Below are positions 1 to 8,710 of a DNA stretch of 64,000 nucleotides, piece after piece; position 1 is the first letter of the stretch; each line of letters begins with the position of its first letter. Source of the DNA: JAJCYX01 sp965243825 (GTDB lineage: Bacteria > Chloroflexota > Dehalococcoidia > Lucifugimonadales > Lucifugimonadaceae); contig CBDEVT010000001.1 of NCBI GenBank assembly GCA_965243825.1, forward strand, positions 124,001-188,000. The letters run 5' to 3'. Both the position numbers and the translations under genes were made by a program. The notes under the pieces are model-generated. The model made no database searches and had not been told where the DNA came from. It saw nothing but the letters and a program-made list of their open reading frames with translations.

Positions 1-1351
1 CTACAACCACTCGCACTGACCGTAGTGCCTGAGCGTCCAGCATGCCCATGTAGTAGTCAGGATTCTCCAGATAGCCAAGCTCACCCATCAGGCGTTCTGC
101 GTAGAGCGCCCAGCCTTCGACGTAGCCAGACGTCCCTGCCATTAGTCGTTGGTAGCGTGACAGTTCATCAGCAAGCGTCAGGTTGGTCGCGATCTGGAAA
201 TGGTGTCCGGGCACACCTTCGTGGTAAGCGATAGAGACCTCGCGCCAGATCGGGAACGCCGTCTTGCCGCCAGTCGGATACCAGGTCCTACCGGGCCGTG
301 AGAAATCTTCAGACGGCCCTGTGTAGTACATAGCCAGGGCGCCACCGGGTGGAGCAATCATCGCCTCGATCTCCCGGACACGGGGATCAAGGTCGAAGTG
401 CTTGCCGTCAAAGTCTTCTATGGTGGCGTCCTGCAGGTCCTGCATCCACTGCCTGAACTCATCCACACCGTTAATGGCACGGGTAGGATCGGTCTCAAGG
501 AATTCGACCGCCTCTGCCACTGAAGCACCCGACTGGATCTTGCCGGCGGTCTTTTCCATTTCCGAACGCACCCACTTCGTCTGCTCCCAGCCCCACCGAT
601 ACGTCTCTTCAAGATCGAGCTCAATTCCGTTGTAGCTGCGCGCAGCAAGCGAATATCGTTCCTTGCCGACGCCGTCCTGTTCGGTTGCGGCAGAAAGGTA
701 CTCGTCACGGAGGAAAGTGGCGAAAGCTGCAAACGATTCGGTCGCGTTTGCGGCGGCTGCTTCGAGTCGTTGCTTGAGTGCTGATCCACCGTGCTTCGAC
801 GAATCGAAACCTGCAATCAGTCGAGACATAAACGAATCATCGCCATCTGAGCCAACCCACGTGTCGAGTTGTTCAGCAGTTCCAACCACCTGTCGCTTAG
901 CAGCAACCTTTCCGCCATCCGCGCCAAGCCGCATCGACAATTTGTAACTGTCCAGTGCCTCGCTAACCTTCTCGATTCGGGAAGCAATGTTCGACCAGTG
1001 CTCTTCAGTCTCCTGCGGCATCATGTCGAAGATGGATCGGGTCGACTGCACCGGACTGTGGAGGATGTTCAGTCCTCGCAGGTGCTCACCTGCTTCATGC
1101 TGCTCAACACCCAGACGCAGTTCTTCGAGAAAGGTGTCCCGACAGACCCTTTCTCGATCATTTGCCGGTGTCGCTGCTTCCATCTCTCTGATAGCTGCTC
1201 GTTCCGCGGCAGCCATCGCCTCCGCACCTACCGGTGAGAAGTCGTTCATCTGGTCTTCATAGCCCGGCACGCCCATGTAGGTTGCGCCGATCGGGCTCAG
1301 GGCGGCGTAGGTCTCGACAAATCTGTCAGCTATCTCATAGACGGATGGCAT
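1..1351 (-). CDS. DUF885 family putative metallohydrolase (C-terminus cut by window edge)
   Basis: Read on the minus strand from an ATG at 1351, an open frame of 450 codons runs without a stop to the window edge. It starts MPSVYEIADRFVETYAAL, typical of DUF885 proteins. Around residue 377 (positions 201-223) it carries HEGVPGHH, the HExxPGHH signature of the family, which resembles a zinc-peptidase motif. The visible end (YYMGMLDAQALRSVRVVV) matches the helix that follows in DUF885. Family members are mostly uncharacterised, and some act as peptidases or esterases. No signal peptide is visible, so it is probably cytoplasmic. It lies 44 bp downstream of the serine hydrolase gene on the same strand and is probably cotranscribed with it. 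The exact substrate cannot be told. Confidence 0.88.
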   Translation of the reverse strand, partial: MPSVYEIADRFVETYAALSPIGATYMGVPGYEDQMNDFSPVGAEAMAAAERAAIREMEAATPANDRERVCRDTFLEELRLGVEQHEAGEHLRGLNILHSPVQSTRSIFDMMPQETEEHWSNIASRIEKVSEALDSYKLSMRLGADGGKVAAKRQVVGTAEQLDTWVGSDGDDSFMSRLIAGFDSSKHGGSALKQRLEAAAANATESFAAFATFLRDEYLSAATEQDGVGKERYSLAARSYNGIELDLEETYRWGWEQTKWVRSEMEKTAGKIQSGASVAEAVEFLETDPTRAINGVDEFRQWMQDLQDATIEDFDGKHFDLDPRVREIEAMIAPPGGALAMYYTGPSEDFSRPGRTWYPTGGKTAFPIWREVSIAYHEGVPGHHFQIATNLTLADELSRYQRLMAGTSGYVEGWALYAERLMGELGYLENPDYYMGMLDAQALRSVRVVV

Positions 1352-1395
1352 TTCAGTTACCTTCTTTTCCGATACAGGTCGCGCTGCTCCTGTGT

Positions 1396-2775
1396 TTACC
1401 CAAGTTTTCTGTACTTGAATCCACCGAGGTTGAACCCGTTGACCACGCCCGAGTCGCCGCGCTCGAACGAAACTGTCTCCCCTGCTGCCCTGCCGTTAGA
1501 AACAACAAAGGTGTCAGGTTCGTCAGTCTTTTGAAGCCTGGCTGGCGCGTGCAGATTGATCGACCCTTTGTCAGGTGACAAAAACTCCAGGCCATTCTCA
1601 ATGCCAGAGATCTCCAGGGGCAGCCCTGGTTCAGCCCAGTATCTGCCGTTGTAGTCAGTCGCAACACTGTCACGCCTTGAAGCAGCTGACTCCAATGCTT
1701 CAGGAGGCAGTTCAGCAGTGTCACCAACCAGCATTCCGGCTATCTTTAACGCTAAATCAGCGTTCCATGAGACCGGCCACATGTTCACCAACAGGATCAC
1801 ACCGGTCTTCGTTGGAACGTTGAAGAAGACGCTGGTTGAGAAGCCGTGCACCGCGCCGCCATGGTTCCAGAAGACATGGTCGCCCTTACGAACCGCACGC
1901 CAGCCAAGGCCCTGCCCGTTCGACCAGTCGTCGGCGATGTAGACCGGCCTGCGCATTTCAGTCAGAGACTGCTTTGACAACACGCTCCCAGATCCATCAC
2001 CCGTGTGGAATCCGATCCACTTCACAAGATCTTCCACGTTCGTCTGCAATTGCCCGGCAGCAGAAAACCCGTTCAGGTGACCGTATGGAGCAACCCGTAC
2101 ATCAGCTTCACCGGGCAACGGTGGACTGTATCCGGTCATCCTGAGTGCGGACTGCTCCGGTGACAGATCAAACGCAGTGTTCTCAAGCCCCAGCGGCGAG
2201 ATGATCTCGTCATGCACGTAGTCCATGTAAGGCTTGCCAGAAAGTCGTGAAACGACCTCACCAAGCAGGCAGTACGCAAGATTCGAGTACTTCCACTGCG
2301 TGTCCTGCGGTATCACAACCTGGATCTCTTCCAACGAATCCATTACATGCTCGAGTGTTGGAAAGTTCGGCGTGTTCCAGTCGAGGTCAGGGTGCTCGGT
2401 GCTGAGGCCAGAGTGGTGGGTCAGCATGCGGCGAATCGTGACGCCCTCCAGCGGTGCCGAAACTGCCTGTGCAACCGTGAACTCAGGAATGTGGAGCAGC
2501 AACGGATCATCGAGAGCAAGCAGTGACGAGTCTCTCAACTGCATGATCGCCGTGGCCGTGAACGTCTTTGTCACTGAAGCCACGCGTGCGATGGAACTGA
2601 CAGTGGGAGCACTTCCTGATTCGAGATCTGTAACTCCGACCCCAATGAACTCGGCAAGTTCTCCGTTCTGCACGATCCCGAGAGCGGCCCCAGGAGTGCT
2701 GCTCCCTTCGACCTTTTCGGTAAGGAGATTCTTGATTTCAGACAGCTTGCTGACGGAGAGTGAAGTTGAGGTCAT
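1396..2775 (-). CDS. Serine hydrolase, beta-lactamase / penicillin-binding fold
   Basis: The 459-residue protein has the three active-site elements of the class C beta-lactamase / DD-peptidase family in order: S67-V-T-K70 (nucleophile and general base), Y163-S-N165, and H305-G-G307 in place of KTG. The region after about residue 370 is a beta-rich extension common in the esterase-like members. No signal peptide is visible at the N-terminus (MTSTSLSVSKLSEIK), which argues for a cytoplasmic esterase, amidase or peptidase rather than a periplasmic antibiotic-degrading enzyme. The gene is followed by the DUF885 hydrolase and faces the enolase cluster across 175 bp. The fold assignment is firm; the substrate is unknown. 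Confidence 0.88.
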   Translation of the reverse strand: MTSTSLSVSKLSEIKNLLTEKVEGSSTPGAALGIVQNGELAEFIGVGVTDLESGSAPTVSSIARVASVTKTFTATAIMQLRDSSLLALDDPLLLHIPEFTVAQAVSAPLEGVTIRRMLTHHSGLSTEHPDLDWNTPNFPTLEHVMDSLEEIQVVIPQDTQWKYSNLAYCLLGEVVSRLSGKPYMDYVHDEIISPLGLENTAFDLSPEQSALRMTGYSPPLPGEADVRVAPYGHLNGFSAAGQLQTNVEDLVKWIGFHTGDGSGSVLSKQSLTEMRRPVYIADDWSNGQGLGWRAVRKGDHVFWNHGGAVHGFSTSVFFNVPTKTGVILLVNMWPVSWNADLALKIAGMLVGDTAELPPEALESAASRRDSVATDYNGRYWAEPGLPLEISGIENGLEFLSPDKGSINLHAPARLQKTDEPDTFVVSNGRAAGETVSFERGDSGVVNGFNLGGFKYRKLG

Positions 2776-2950
2776 AACCAGATGCGAGTGGGAGGATTAG
2801 CCGGGTTGTCAGGCTCGCCAGAGTGACCGAGCCCTAGATGCCTGTCAATACCAAGTCAGTGACGCGTTCCGCTTACACCCGAGGCGTGTACCCTCGCATC
2901 ACCGTTGAGAATCCATGCAAGAACAGTTCGTATCGGAGGGCAGAATCAGT

Positions 2951-4066
2951 ATGAAAGTGACCGCCGTCACCATCGACGTCGTTGAACGAGAAGTGCCGAA
3001 CGTCCGCATTCAAGACCACCGCGGCGGTATCGGCGGGACGGTGCGCAACGGCGTCCTTCGTATCCAGACCGATGAAGGTATTGAAGGTCAGTGCACTGTC
3101 GGCGATCGCGCCGGAAATGCAGATGGCCTGTTCGATCGGATCATGCAAGACATCGCTCCGCGCATAGTTGGAACCGAAGTTAGCGAGCGAGAGAAGCTGT
3201 GGTCGGATCTGGAGTCTATCGGTGGCCACGGTGCCCCAGTCCATGCTGCATGGTCATGCGTGGACGTCGCCCTCTGGGACATTGCTGGCAAGGCAGCGAA
3301 TCTGCCAATTCACCAGCTTCTGGGCACTGCGCGTTACGAAACGCCTGTCTACGCGACCTATCCCCCGCGCCACTCTGATGCGGCTGGTTTCGTGGACGAG
3401 GGTAAGCAGCTACAGGCCGAGGGATTCACCGCGTACAAGATTCATCCCGGCGCAATGTCGACGCGTGGCGTCGTCGAGATGGTCACGGAGGTGCGCAATG
3501 CGGTCGGTGACGATTTGACGCTGATGCTCGATCCCAATAACGGCTATGACCTGCGTAAGGCACTTGAGATTGGGCGGGCACTGGACGACAACAGCTTCTA
3601 CTGGTTCGAGGACCCGGTGCTGTGGAACGACTTTGAGGCGATACGTGAACTCAGCAGCCGACTCGATACCCCACTTGCTATGAGCGATACCGCGCCTTTC
3701 CTGTTCAGGGAGGCGGCCCACTACGTGAAGCTCGGTTACCCGCGCATCGTCCGCGGCACGACTCGCAAGCTCGGGATCACCGGTCTCAAGAAGCTATGTG
3801 GCCTGCTCGAAGGCTTCGGCATGAACTGCGAGATCGGGCTTGCTGGAAACACTCTGCTAAATGCAGCCAACCTGCACGTCATCATGTCCATAACCAACTG
3901 CGACTACTTTGAGTACTGGCTGCCGCTGGCCGCCCACCAATGGGGTGTTCAGGACGAGATCCTGCTCAACGAACGAGGTGTACTCGACGCTCCAATGGGA
4001 CCTGGTCTCGGCTTCGCGCTGGACGAAGACTGGATTGCAGCACACAAAACGGCGACGCTCTCCTGA
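2951..4066 (+). CDS. Enolase-superfamily (mandelate racemase-like) protein lacking the His-Asp dyad
   Basis: 371 residues from the ATG at 2951, which follows GGAGGG at 2935-2940; an earlier in-frame ATG at 2915 has no such site. The capping domain occupies about residues 1-125 and the barrel 130-365. Seen motifs are K163-I-H165, metal ligands D194 and E220, and D246 where most members have Glu. The Asp of the usual His-Asp dyad is absent: the stretch at 267-277 reads IVRGTTRKLGITG. The position of the paired His, in CEIGLAGNTLL near 293-303, also lacks His. Superfamily members abstract a proton alpha to a carboxylate, usually to dehydrate or racemise acid sugars. It leads a cluster with a PLP enzyme and a ThDP enzyme, so an acid-sugar or hydroxy-acid substrate is inferred. 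Confidence 0.88.
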   Translation: MKVTAVTIDVVEREVPNVRIQDHRGGIGGTVRNGVLRIQTDEGIEGQCTVGDRAGNADGLFDRIMQDIAPRIVGTEVSEREKLWSDLESIGGHGAPVHAAWSCVDVALWDIAGKAANLPIHQLLGTARYETPVYATYPPRHSDAAGFVDEGKQLQAEGFTAYKIHPGAMSTRGVVEMVTEVRNAVGDDLTLMLDPNNGYDLRKALEIGRALDDNSFYWFEDPVLWNDFEAIRELSSRLDTPLAMSDTAPFLFREAAHYVKLGYPRIVRGTTRKLGITGLKKLCGLLEGFGMNCEIGLAGNTLLNAANLHVIMSITNCDYFEYWLPLAAHQWGVQDEILLNERGVLDAPMGPGLGFALDEDWIAAHKTATLS

Positions 4067-4136
4067 GGCTCGGTCTCGCGGCGTAGAATCTCGGTCAACT
4101 CGTCGCCGTCACCTGTAAGTACGGGAGCTACACCGA

Positions 4137-5291
4137 ATGTCCACTGTCAGCCAGATCTCTGGCATGCAGATAGCCGAGCTTCTCGGCGTGAAGCCGATCA
4201 TCAACGCAGGCGGACCGAACACCAAGCACTCTGGCAGTCGCCCGAGACAGGAAGCAATCGACGCCATGACGGCGATGTCAGAGGTCTTCGTCAACATGGA
4301 CGAGATGCTGGTAGCTGCTGGTAAAGAGGTAGCCAATCTGATCGGTGCTGAAGCGGCCACGATCACCAGCGGAGCATCCGGTGGCCTTGTGATCCAGGCA
4401 GCGGCGGCACTGTCCAAGGGTGATTCCGAAATCATCTCGCGGCTGCCTGACACTTCAGGCATTCCCAACGAACTGGTTATCCAGAAACGGCACCGATTTG
4501 TCTATGACCACCTTTACCTGACGTCCGGTGCGAAGTTTGTAGAAGCCGGTGATGACGCGGGCTGCACGCCTGAGCAATTGGAAGCCACGATCACGCCCAA
4601 CACCGCGGCAGTAATCCACCTGGAGTCGCCGCTCAAGAACCGGGGCACAGTACAACTCAGAAAAGCCGCAGAGATCGCACATGCCCACGGTCTTCCGCTG
4701 CTTGCCGACGGTGCGTCGATGCTGCCACCACGTGACAACCTGCGTAAGTTCGTGTCAGAAGGTGCTGACCTTGTTTCCTTCTCCGGCGGCAAAGCGGTGC
4801 GCGGACCGCAGAGCACCGGTTTCTTGATCGGCAAGCCTGAATGGGTCGAATATGCCCGGCTGGTCAACGCACCCAATGCCACGGTCGCACGCGCCCAGAA
4901 GGTTTCGAAGGAAGAGATCGCTGGCCTGATCGCCGCACTAGGTGCGTTCGTAGACGAGGACGAGCAGGCAGAGACAGCACGCTATCGAGCCGACATGGAG
5001 GCAGTCGTCGACCGCATAGCCGAAGTGCCGGGAATCGCTGTGTCGATCGAGCACAACTACGACCACTACATCCCGCACGCCGTCATCAAGCTAACTGATT
5101 CATGGCGCGGTCCAAACGGACCCGAAATAGCACGACGCCTCATGCTCGGAGACCAGCGAGTCTACGTCTTCTCCGGCTACATGGGCGACCGCGACATCTG
5201 GATCGACCCGCTCAACATCCAGCCCGGTGAACTGGAGATCGTCGCAACCCGCGTACACGAAGAGCTACTTAAGGCGGCCAGCGAAGGGTAG
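4137..5291 (+). CDS. SelA/DgaE-like PLP-dependent lyase
   Basis: 384 residues with the fold type I layout of the SelA-like family. There is a Gly/Ser-rich cofactor-binding segment (TITSGASGG, about 75-83), Asp191 in LLADGAS for the pyridine nitrogen, and K219 in FSGGKAVRGPQ as the Schiff-base lysine. The family includes selenocysteine synthase SelA and D-glucosaminate-6-phosphate ammonia-lyase DgaE. No selenocysteine genes are nearby, and the flanking enolase and ThDP enzymes point to catabolism, so a lyase or ammonia-lyase on a hydroxy- or amino-acid-like substrate is the better reading. The gaps are 70 bp to the upstream gene and 116 bp to the downstream gene, all on one strand. Substrate is not known. 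Confidence 0.85.
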   Translation: MSTVSQISGMQIAELLGVKPIINAGGPNTKHSGSRPRQEAIDAMTAMSEVFVNMDEMLVAAGKEVANLIGAEAATITSGASGGLVIQAAAALSKGDSEIISRLPDTSGIPNELVIQKRHRFVYDHLYLTSGAKFVEAGDDAGCTPEQLEATITPNTAAVIHLESPLKNRGTVQLRKAAEIAHAHGLPLLADGASMLPPRDNLRKFVSEGADLVSFSGGKAVRGPQSTGFLIGKPEWVEYARLVNAPNATVARAQKVSKEEIAGLIAALGAFVDEDEQAETARYRADMEAVVDRIAEVPGIAVSIEHNYDHYIPHAVIKLTDSWRGPNGPEIARRLMLGDQRVYVFSGYMGDRDIWIDPLNIQPGELEIVATRVHEELLKAASEG

Positions 5292-5407
5292 CGACACACA
5301 CCGACCCGTCACCCTTCTAGGTCTGACGGTGGCACAATAACGGCGCCATTGACCAAACTCGTCCTCATAACCTCAATCCGCCAACCCCGCTATCAGGAAA
5401 CAAAAAG

Positions 5408-7066
5408 ATGCCAGAACTTGCCGGTAAGCACGCCCTGCTGAAGATGTTCCAGGCCGAAGGCGTTAAGCACATGTTCGGCCAGCCCGGCACAAGCGAGGCG
5501 CCCATGATGGACATGATGCCGGACTATCCGGACATCGGCTACTACCTTGTGCTGCAAGAAGGCGTGTCTGTCGGCATGGCAGAAGGTTATGCGCGCTCGA
5601 CCGGAGAGGTCCCTCTGGTGAGTCTGCATATCGACAACGGCATGGCAAACGGCCTGAGCTTGATGATCGACATGAAGTATTCGGGCACGCCGATGGTGCT
5701 GACCGCAGGGAACAAGGACATCCGCAAGATGGCGGCCGGCCGGAGCGACCTTGCAGAGATGGCTCGACCGTTTGCCAAGTGGAGTACCGAGATCACGCAC
5801 GCAGAGCAGATGGCATCGGTGATCCGACGCGCATTTCAGGAAGCTCGTACGGCTCCAACAGGACCGGTCTTCGTATCGGTCTCTGCCAACGCCTTCGACG
5901 ACGTCGCAGACATCGACATCCTCCCATCCAGCCAGGTCAGAACACTGCCAACCGCTGACGAAAACGCGGTGGAAGAAGCCTGCGATCTGATCGCCGGCGC
6001 AGATCGTCCGATCTTGATCGTGGGAGATCGCGTCGCCGAATACGGAGGCGCAGATGGCGCTGTGCGGCTGGCCGAGCTTGCGGGCATGAAGGCGTACGGC
6101 CACAACTCCACTTCTATGAACTTTCCGGCGTCGCACCCGCTCTGGCAGGGCGGTCTAAACATGCGAACTCAGGAAGCGGTCGACGCAGTACGCGCCGCAG
6201 ACGTGATCGTCGCTGCTGGCTGCCCTGTATTCGAAGACTTCTTCTTCCAGCCCGGCCAGTTCGTTGCAGCAGATTCGAAGCTAATTCACATCGACATTAA
6301 CCCCGGCGAGATTGGCAAGTCGGAGCCGACTGACCTCGGAATCATCGGCGCACCCGGTGTTGCGCTCAGCCAACTTGCGGATCAGCTGTCGGAGACGCTT
6401 TCAGGTTCGCAGATCGAGGCTGCCAAAGGCCGGGCTGAGCAAGCGGCGCAGGAGTCGGCTGCTCGTAAAGCGGCGTTCGAGTCTCTGGCCGCGAAAGGCA
6501 TGAGCAGTTCGCCCATGACTGCAGCCGCAATGGGTAAGGTGATGGCCGACACGATGCCCGAGGAGACGGTCGTGTTCAACGACGGTGTCAGCTCAGCAGG
6601 CTTCGTTTTCGAGGCACTGCAGCCATCAACGCCGGGCTCCTACTACGGTTGCCGCGGACAGGCGATCGGCTGGGGTGTCGGAGCAACGCTTGGCGTGAAG
6701 CTCGGGAACATGGACCGCCCAACTGTCGGCGTGATCGGTGATGGCTCGGCCATGATGACAATCCAGGGCCTCTATACCGCGGTCAACAGCAACATCCCGG
6801 TCGTCTACGTGATGTGCAACAACTCGTCCTACCGGGTGCTGAAGGTCAACATGAACCACTATCACCGCCTGAACGGGATGCCGATGCCGAACCACTACTT
6901 CGGTTTCGACTTCCCGGCAGAGATCGACTTCGTTGCACAGGCGAAAGCGTACGGCTTGCGTGGCGAGCGGGTGGAGAGACCGGACGACTTTGCGAAGGCA
7001 TTGGACGAGTCGATCAAGTCGGGCGAACCTGCCGTGCTGGACGTAATCATCGACGGTGCGCTTTAG
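5408..7066 (+). CDS. ThDP-dependent 2-oxoacid decarboxylase / acetolactate synthase-like enzyme
   Basis: 552 residues with the three-domain layout of the acetolactate synthase / benzoylformate decarboxylase family. The N-terminal Pyr domain (about 1-170) holds E51 in LQEGVSVGMAEGYA, the glutamate that activates the cofactor. A central domain spans about 185-335. The C-terminal PP domain has G444-D-G with CNN near 470-472, the Mg-ThDP motif. The FGQPGTSE start resembles benzoylformate decarboxylases. With the enolase and PLP genes upstream it probably removes carbon from a 2-oxo acid produced by the pathway. The stop codon lies only 7 bp from the end of the convergent methyltransferase gene. 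Confidence 0.86.
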   Translation: MPELAGKHALLKMFQAEGVKHMFGQPGTSEAPMMDMMPDYPDIGYYLVLQEGVSVGMAEGYARSTGEVPLVSLHIDNGMANGLSLMIDMKYSGTPMVLTAGNKDIRKMAAGRSDLAEMARPFAKWSTEITHAEQMASVIRRAFQEARTAPTGPVFVSVSANAFDDVADIDILPSSQVRTLPTADENAVEEACDLIAGADRPILIVGDRVAEYGGADGAVRLAELAGMKAYGHNSTSMNFPASHPLWQGGLNMRTQEAVDAVRAADVIVAAGCPVFEDFFFQPGQFVAADSKLIHIDINPGEIGKSEPTDLGIIGAPGVALSQLADQLSETLSGSQIEAAKGRAEQAAQESAARKAAFESLAAKGMSSSPMTAAAMGKVMADTMPEETVVFNDGVSSAGFVFEALQPSTPGSYYGCRGQAIGWGVGATLGVKLGNMDRPTVGVIGDGSAMMTIQGLYTAVNSNIPVVYVMCNNSSYRVLKVNMNHYHRLNGMPMPNHYFGFDFPAEIDFVAQAKAYGLRGERVERPDDFAKALDESIKSGEPAVLDVIIDGAL

Positions 7067-7073
7067 CCGACTG

Positions 7074-7847
7074 TCAGATCCTGTGGCAGAGAATCAATTG
7101 AGTCTCAATGCTGGAGTGAAAATGGCCACCATGAGCGTCAATCGCATTGCGGATCCCGGATAGCAGTTGATCTCGCCGGTCCGCTGGCAACGATCGGTGG
7201 TCTGAGGTGGTCATGAGATACTTCGTCCAGGATTCGGCATCGTATTCCTTCTCCCACGAATAGCTCTTTCGCTCAATGGGCCCGAGCAGACCCGAGGATT
7301 CGATCAACTCGGCGGCGGACATGCCGTGTTTGCCCGGAGCAGGAGAGTTCAGGTCCGGTGCATACCGCTGGTACTCCGCGTTGATGGCTCGTCGCAGTGG
7401 CGTGTCCTCGTGCCGGGTTCTGTGCCAGATCACAGCAAGCGCACCACCAGGTTTCAACACTTCGCCGATCTTCGGTATGCCTGTCTTGGGATCTATCCAG
7501 TGGAACGCCATCGCTGAATACACCAGGTCGAACTGCGCGGTTGGCGAATCCCAGTCTTCAAGTTTCGACTCCACGAACCGGACATTTCGAAAATCTTTAC
7601 AGACTCTGCGAGCCACGTCCAGCATCCCGGGCGAAGGATCAAGCGCCGTCAGGTCATGGCCGAACGTGGCAAACAGGCGCGTTGCCTTCCCCGTTCCGCA
7701 ACCGATCTCAAGGACTGAGCCATCAGCGTCGATTCCACCCCACGCCAACGCCTCCACTGCCACCTGGCGCGGATACTCTGGCCGGGCCTGCTCGTAGAGT
7801 TCGGCAACCGGACCAAAGACGCTTTCTGCAACATTGTCCGTGGACAC
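7074..7847 (-). CDS. Class I SAM-dependent methyltransferase
   Basis: 257 residues starting at a GTG (7847) that directly abuts the TAA stop of the upstream VIT gene, which suggests translational coupling. Motif I is VLEIGCGTG (about 45-53), followed by TALDPSPGML, FDLVYSAMAFHWI and LKPGGALAVIWH, the usual order for a Rossmann-fold methyltransferase of the type acting on small molecules. FHWID is common in trans-aconitate / biotin-precursor-like methyltransferases. The substrate is unknown. Cotranscription with an iron transporter may be incidental. Confidence 0.85.
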   Translation of the reverse strand: MSTDNVAESVFGPVAELYEQARPEYPRQVAVEALAWGGIDADGSVLEIGCGTGKATRLFATFGHDLTALDPSPGMLDVARRVCKDFRNVRFVESKLEDWDSPTAQFDLVYSAMAFHWIDPKTGIPKIGEVLKPGGALAVIWHRTRHEDTPLRRAINAEYQRYAPDLNSPAPGKHGMSAAELIESSGLLGPIERKSYSWEKEYDAESWTKYLMTTSDHRSLPADRRDQLLSGIRNAIDAHGGHFHSSIETQLILCHRI

Positions 7848-8612
7848 TTATGCAAGTCCTTTGAGTCCGAAGCCTACTCCAAATGCCAACGCCGCCGCCG
7901 CGCCACCTATAAATAGAGTCTCAAGTCCTGAACGGAGCCAGTGCCGTTCGACAAATCGGGCTTTGAGTGCACCGACGGTGAAGAATGTCGCCGCAGTGAT
8001 GACGGCGCTCCAGACAAACTCGTTTCCGACAGAACCAGGGAATGCCGCCTCTATTGCGAACGACAGCAGTGGCATCGCACCGGCTACGACAAATGCGGCA
8101 AACGTGACGCCTCCAGCCCTTGTCGCCGACGGTCCCTCAAGCTGGAGTCCATGCTCTTCCTGCAGCATCGTATCCACCCATAGTTCTCGGTCTGATGTGA
8201 TGACCTCTACGATGTCATCCAGCACATCACCTTCAAAGCCTTTCTGTCGGAATATCTCCCTGACCTCTGCAATCTCGCCGTCCGGGACCACATCTATCTG
8301 GCGGTTCTCTTCGGCACGGTGTTTCTGCAACGTCTCGGCGTCCGTCCGGGTTCCCAGGTAGTTACTCACGGCCATGCTGAATCCATCGGCGAGCAGGTTC
8401 GCAACTCCGAGGATCAGAACGATGCTGGACGATAGTTCAGCACCGACCACACCGGAGACGATGGCGAACGTGGTAACTGCTCCATCCACAGCTCCCAAAA
8501 CAGCATCACTCATATAGGAATGAACAGTCTTCGCGCCGATCCGGCGGCGTATCTCGTCTGGCCGGTGCTGGCTCTCAAGGTCGCTGGATTGACCATGGGT
8601 TGCAGAAGTCAT
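7848..8612 (-). CDS. VIT1/CCC1-family metal (Fe2+/Mn2+) transporter
   Basis: 254 residues if started at the ATG at 8612, which has GGAG 11 nt upstream; an ATG at 8636 is also in frame. The N-terminal segment SDAVLGAVDGAVTTFAIVSG is the VIT signature of the first membrane helix and is followed by ADGFSMAVSNYLGTR. A Glu-rich cytoplasmic metal-binding helical domain sits at about 100-170, and three further membrane helices follow. VIT/CCC1 proteins move Fe2+ or Mn2+ out of the cytoplasm. The gene is divergent from a second, ferritin-fused VIT gene across 98 bp, so the two probably share a metal-responsive control region. No operator was recognised by eye. Confidence 0.87.
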   Translation of the reverse strand: MTSATHGQSSDLESQHRPDEIRRRIGAKTVHSYMSDAVLGAVDGAVTTFAIVSGVVGAELSSSIVLILGVANLLADGFSMAVSNYLGTRTDAETLQKHRAEENRQIDVVPDGEIAEVREIFRQKGFEGDVLDDIVEVITSDRELWVDTMLQEEHGLQLEGPSATRAGGVTFAAFVVAGAMPLLSFAIEAAFPGSVGNEFVWSAVITAATFFTVGALKARFVERHWLRSGLETLFIGGAAAALAFGVGFGLKGLA

Positions 8613-8710
8613 TCGTGGAAAGTCTCCATTGAGCACGTAACGCCTGTTTCAGTATTGAACAGCAGGCGTTGACAGTTTCCAGAACGACGGCGTGAGAAAA
8701 ACGTCAGGCT

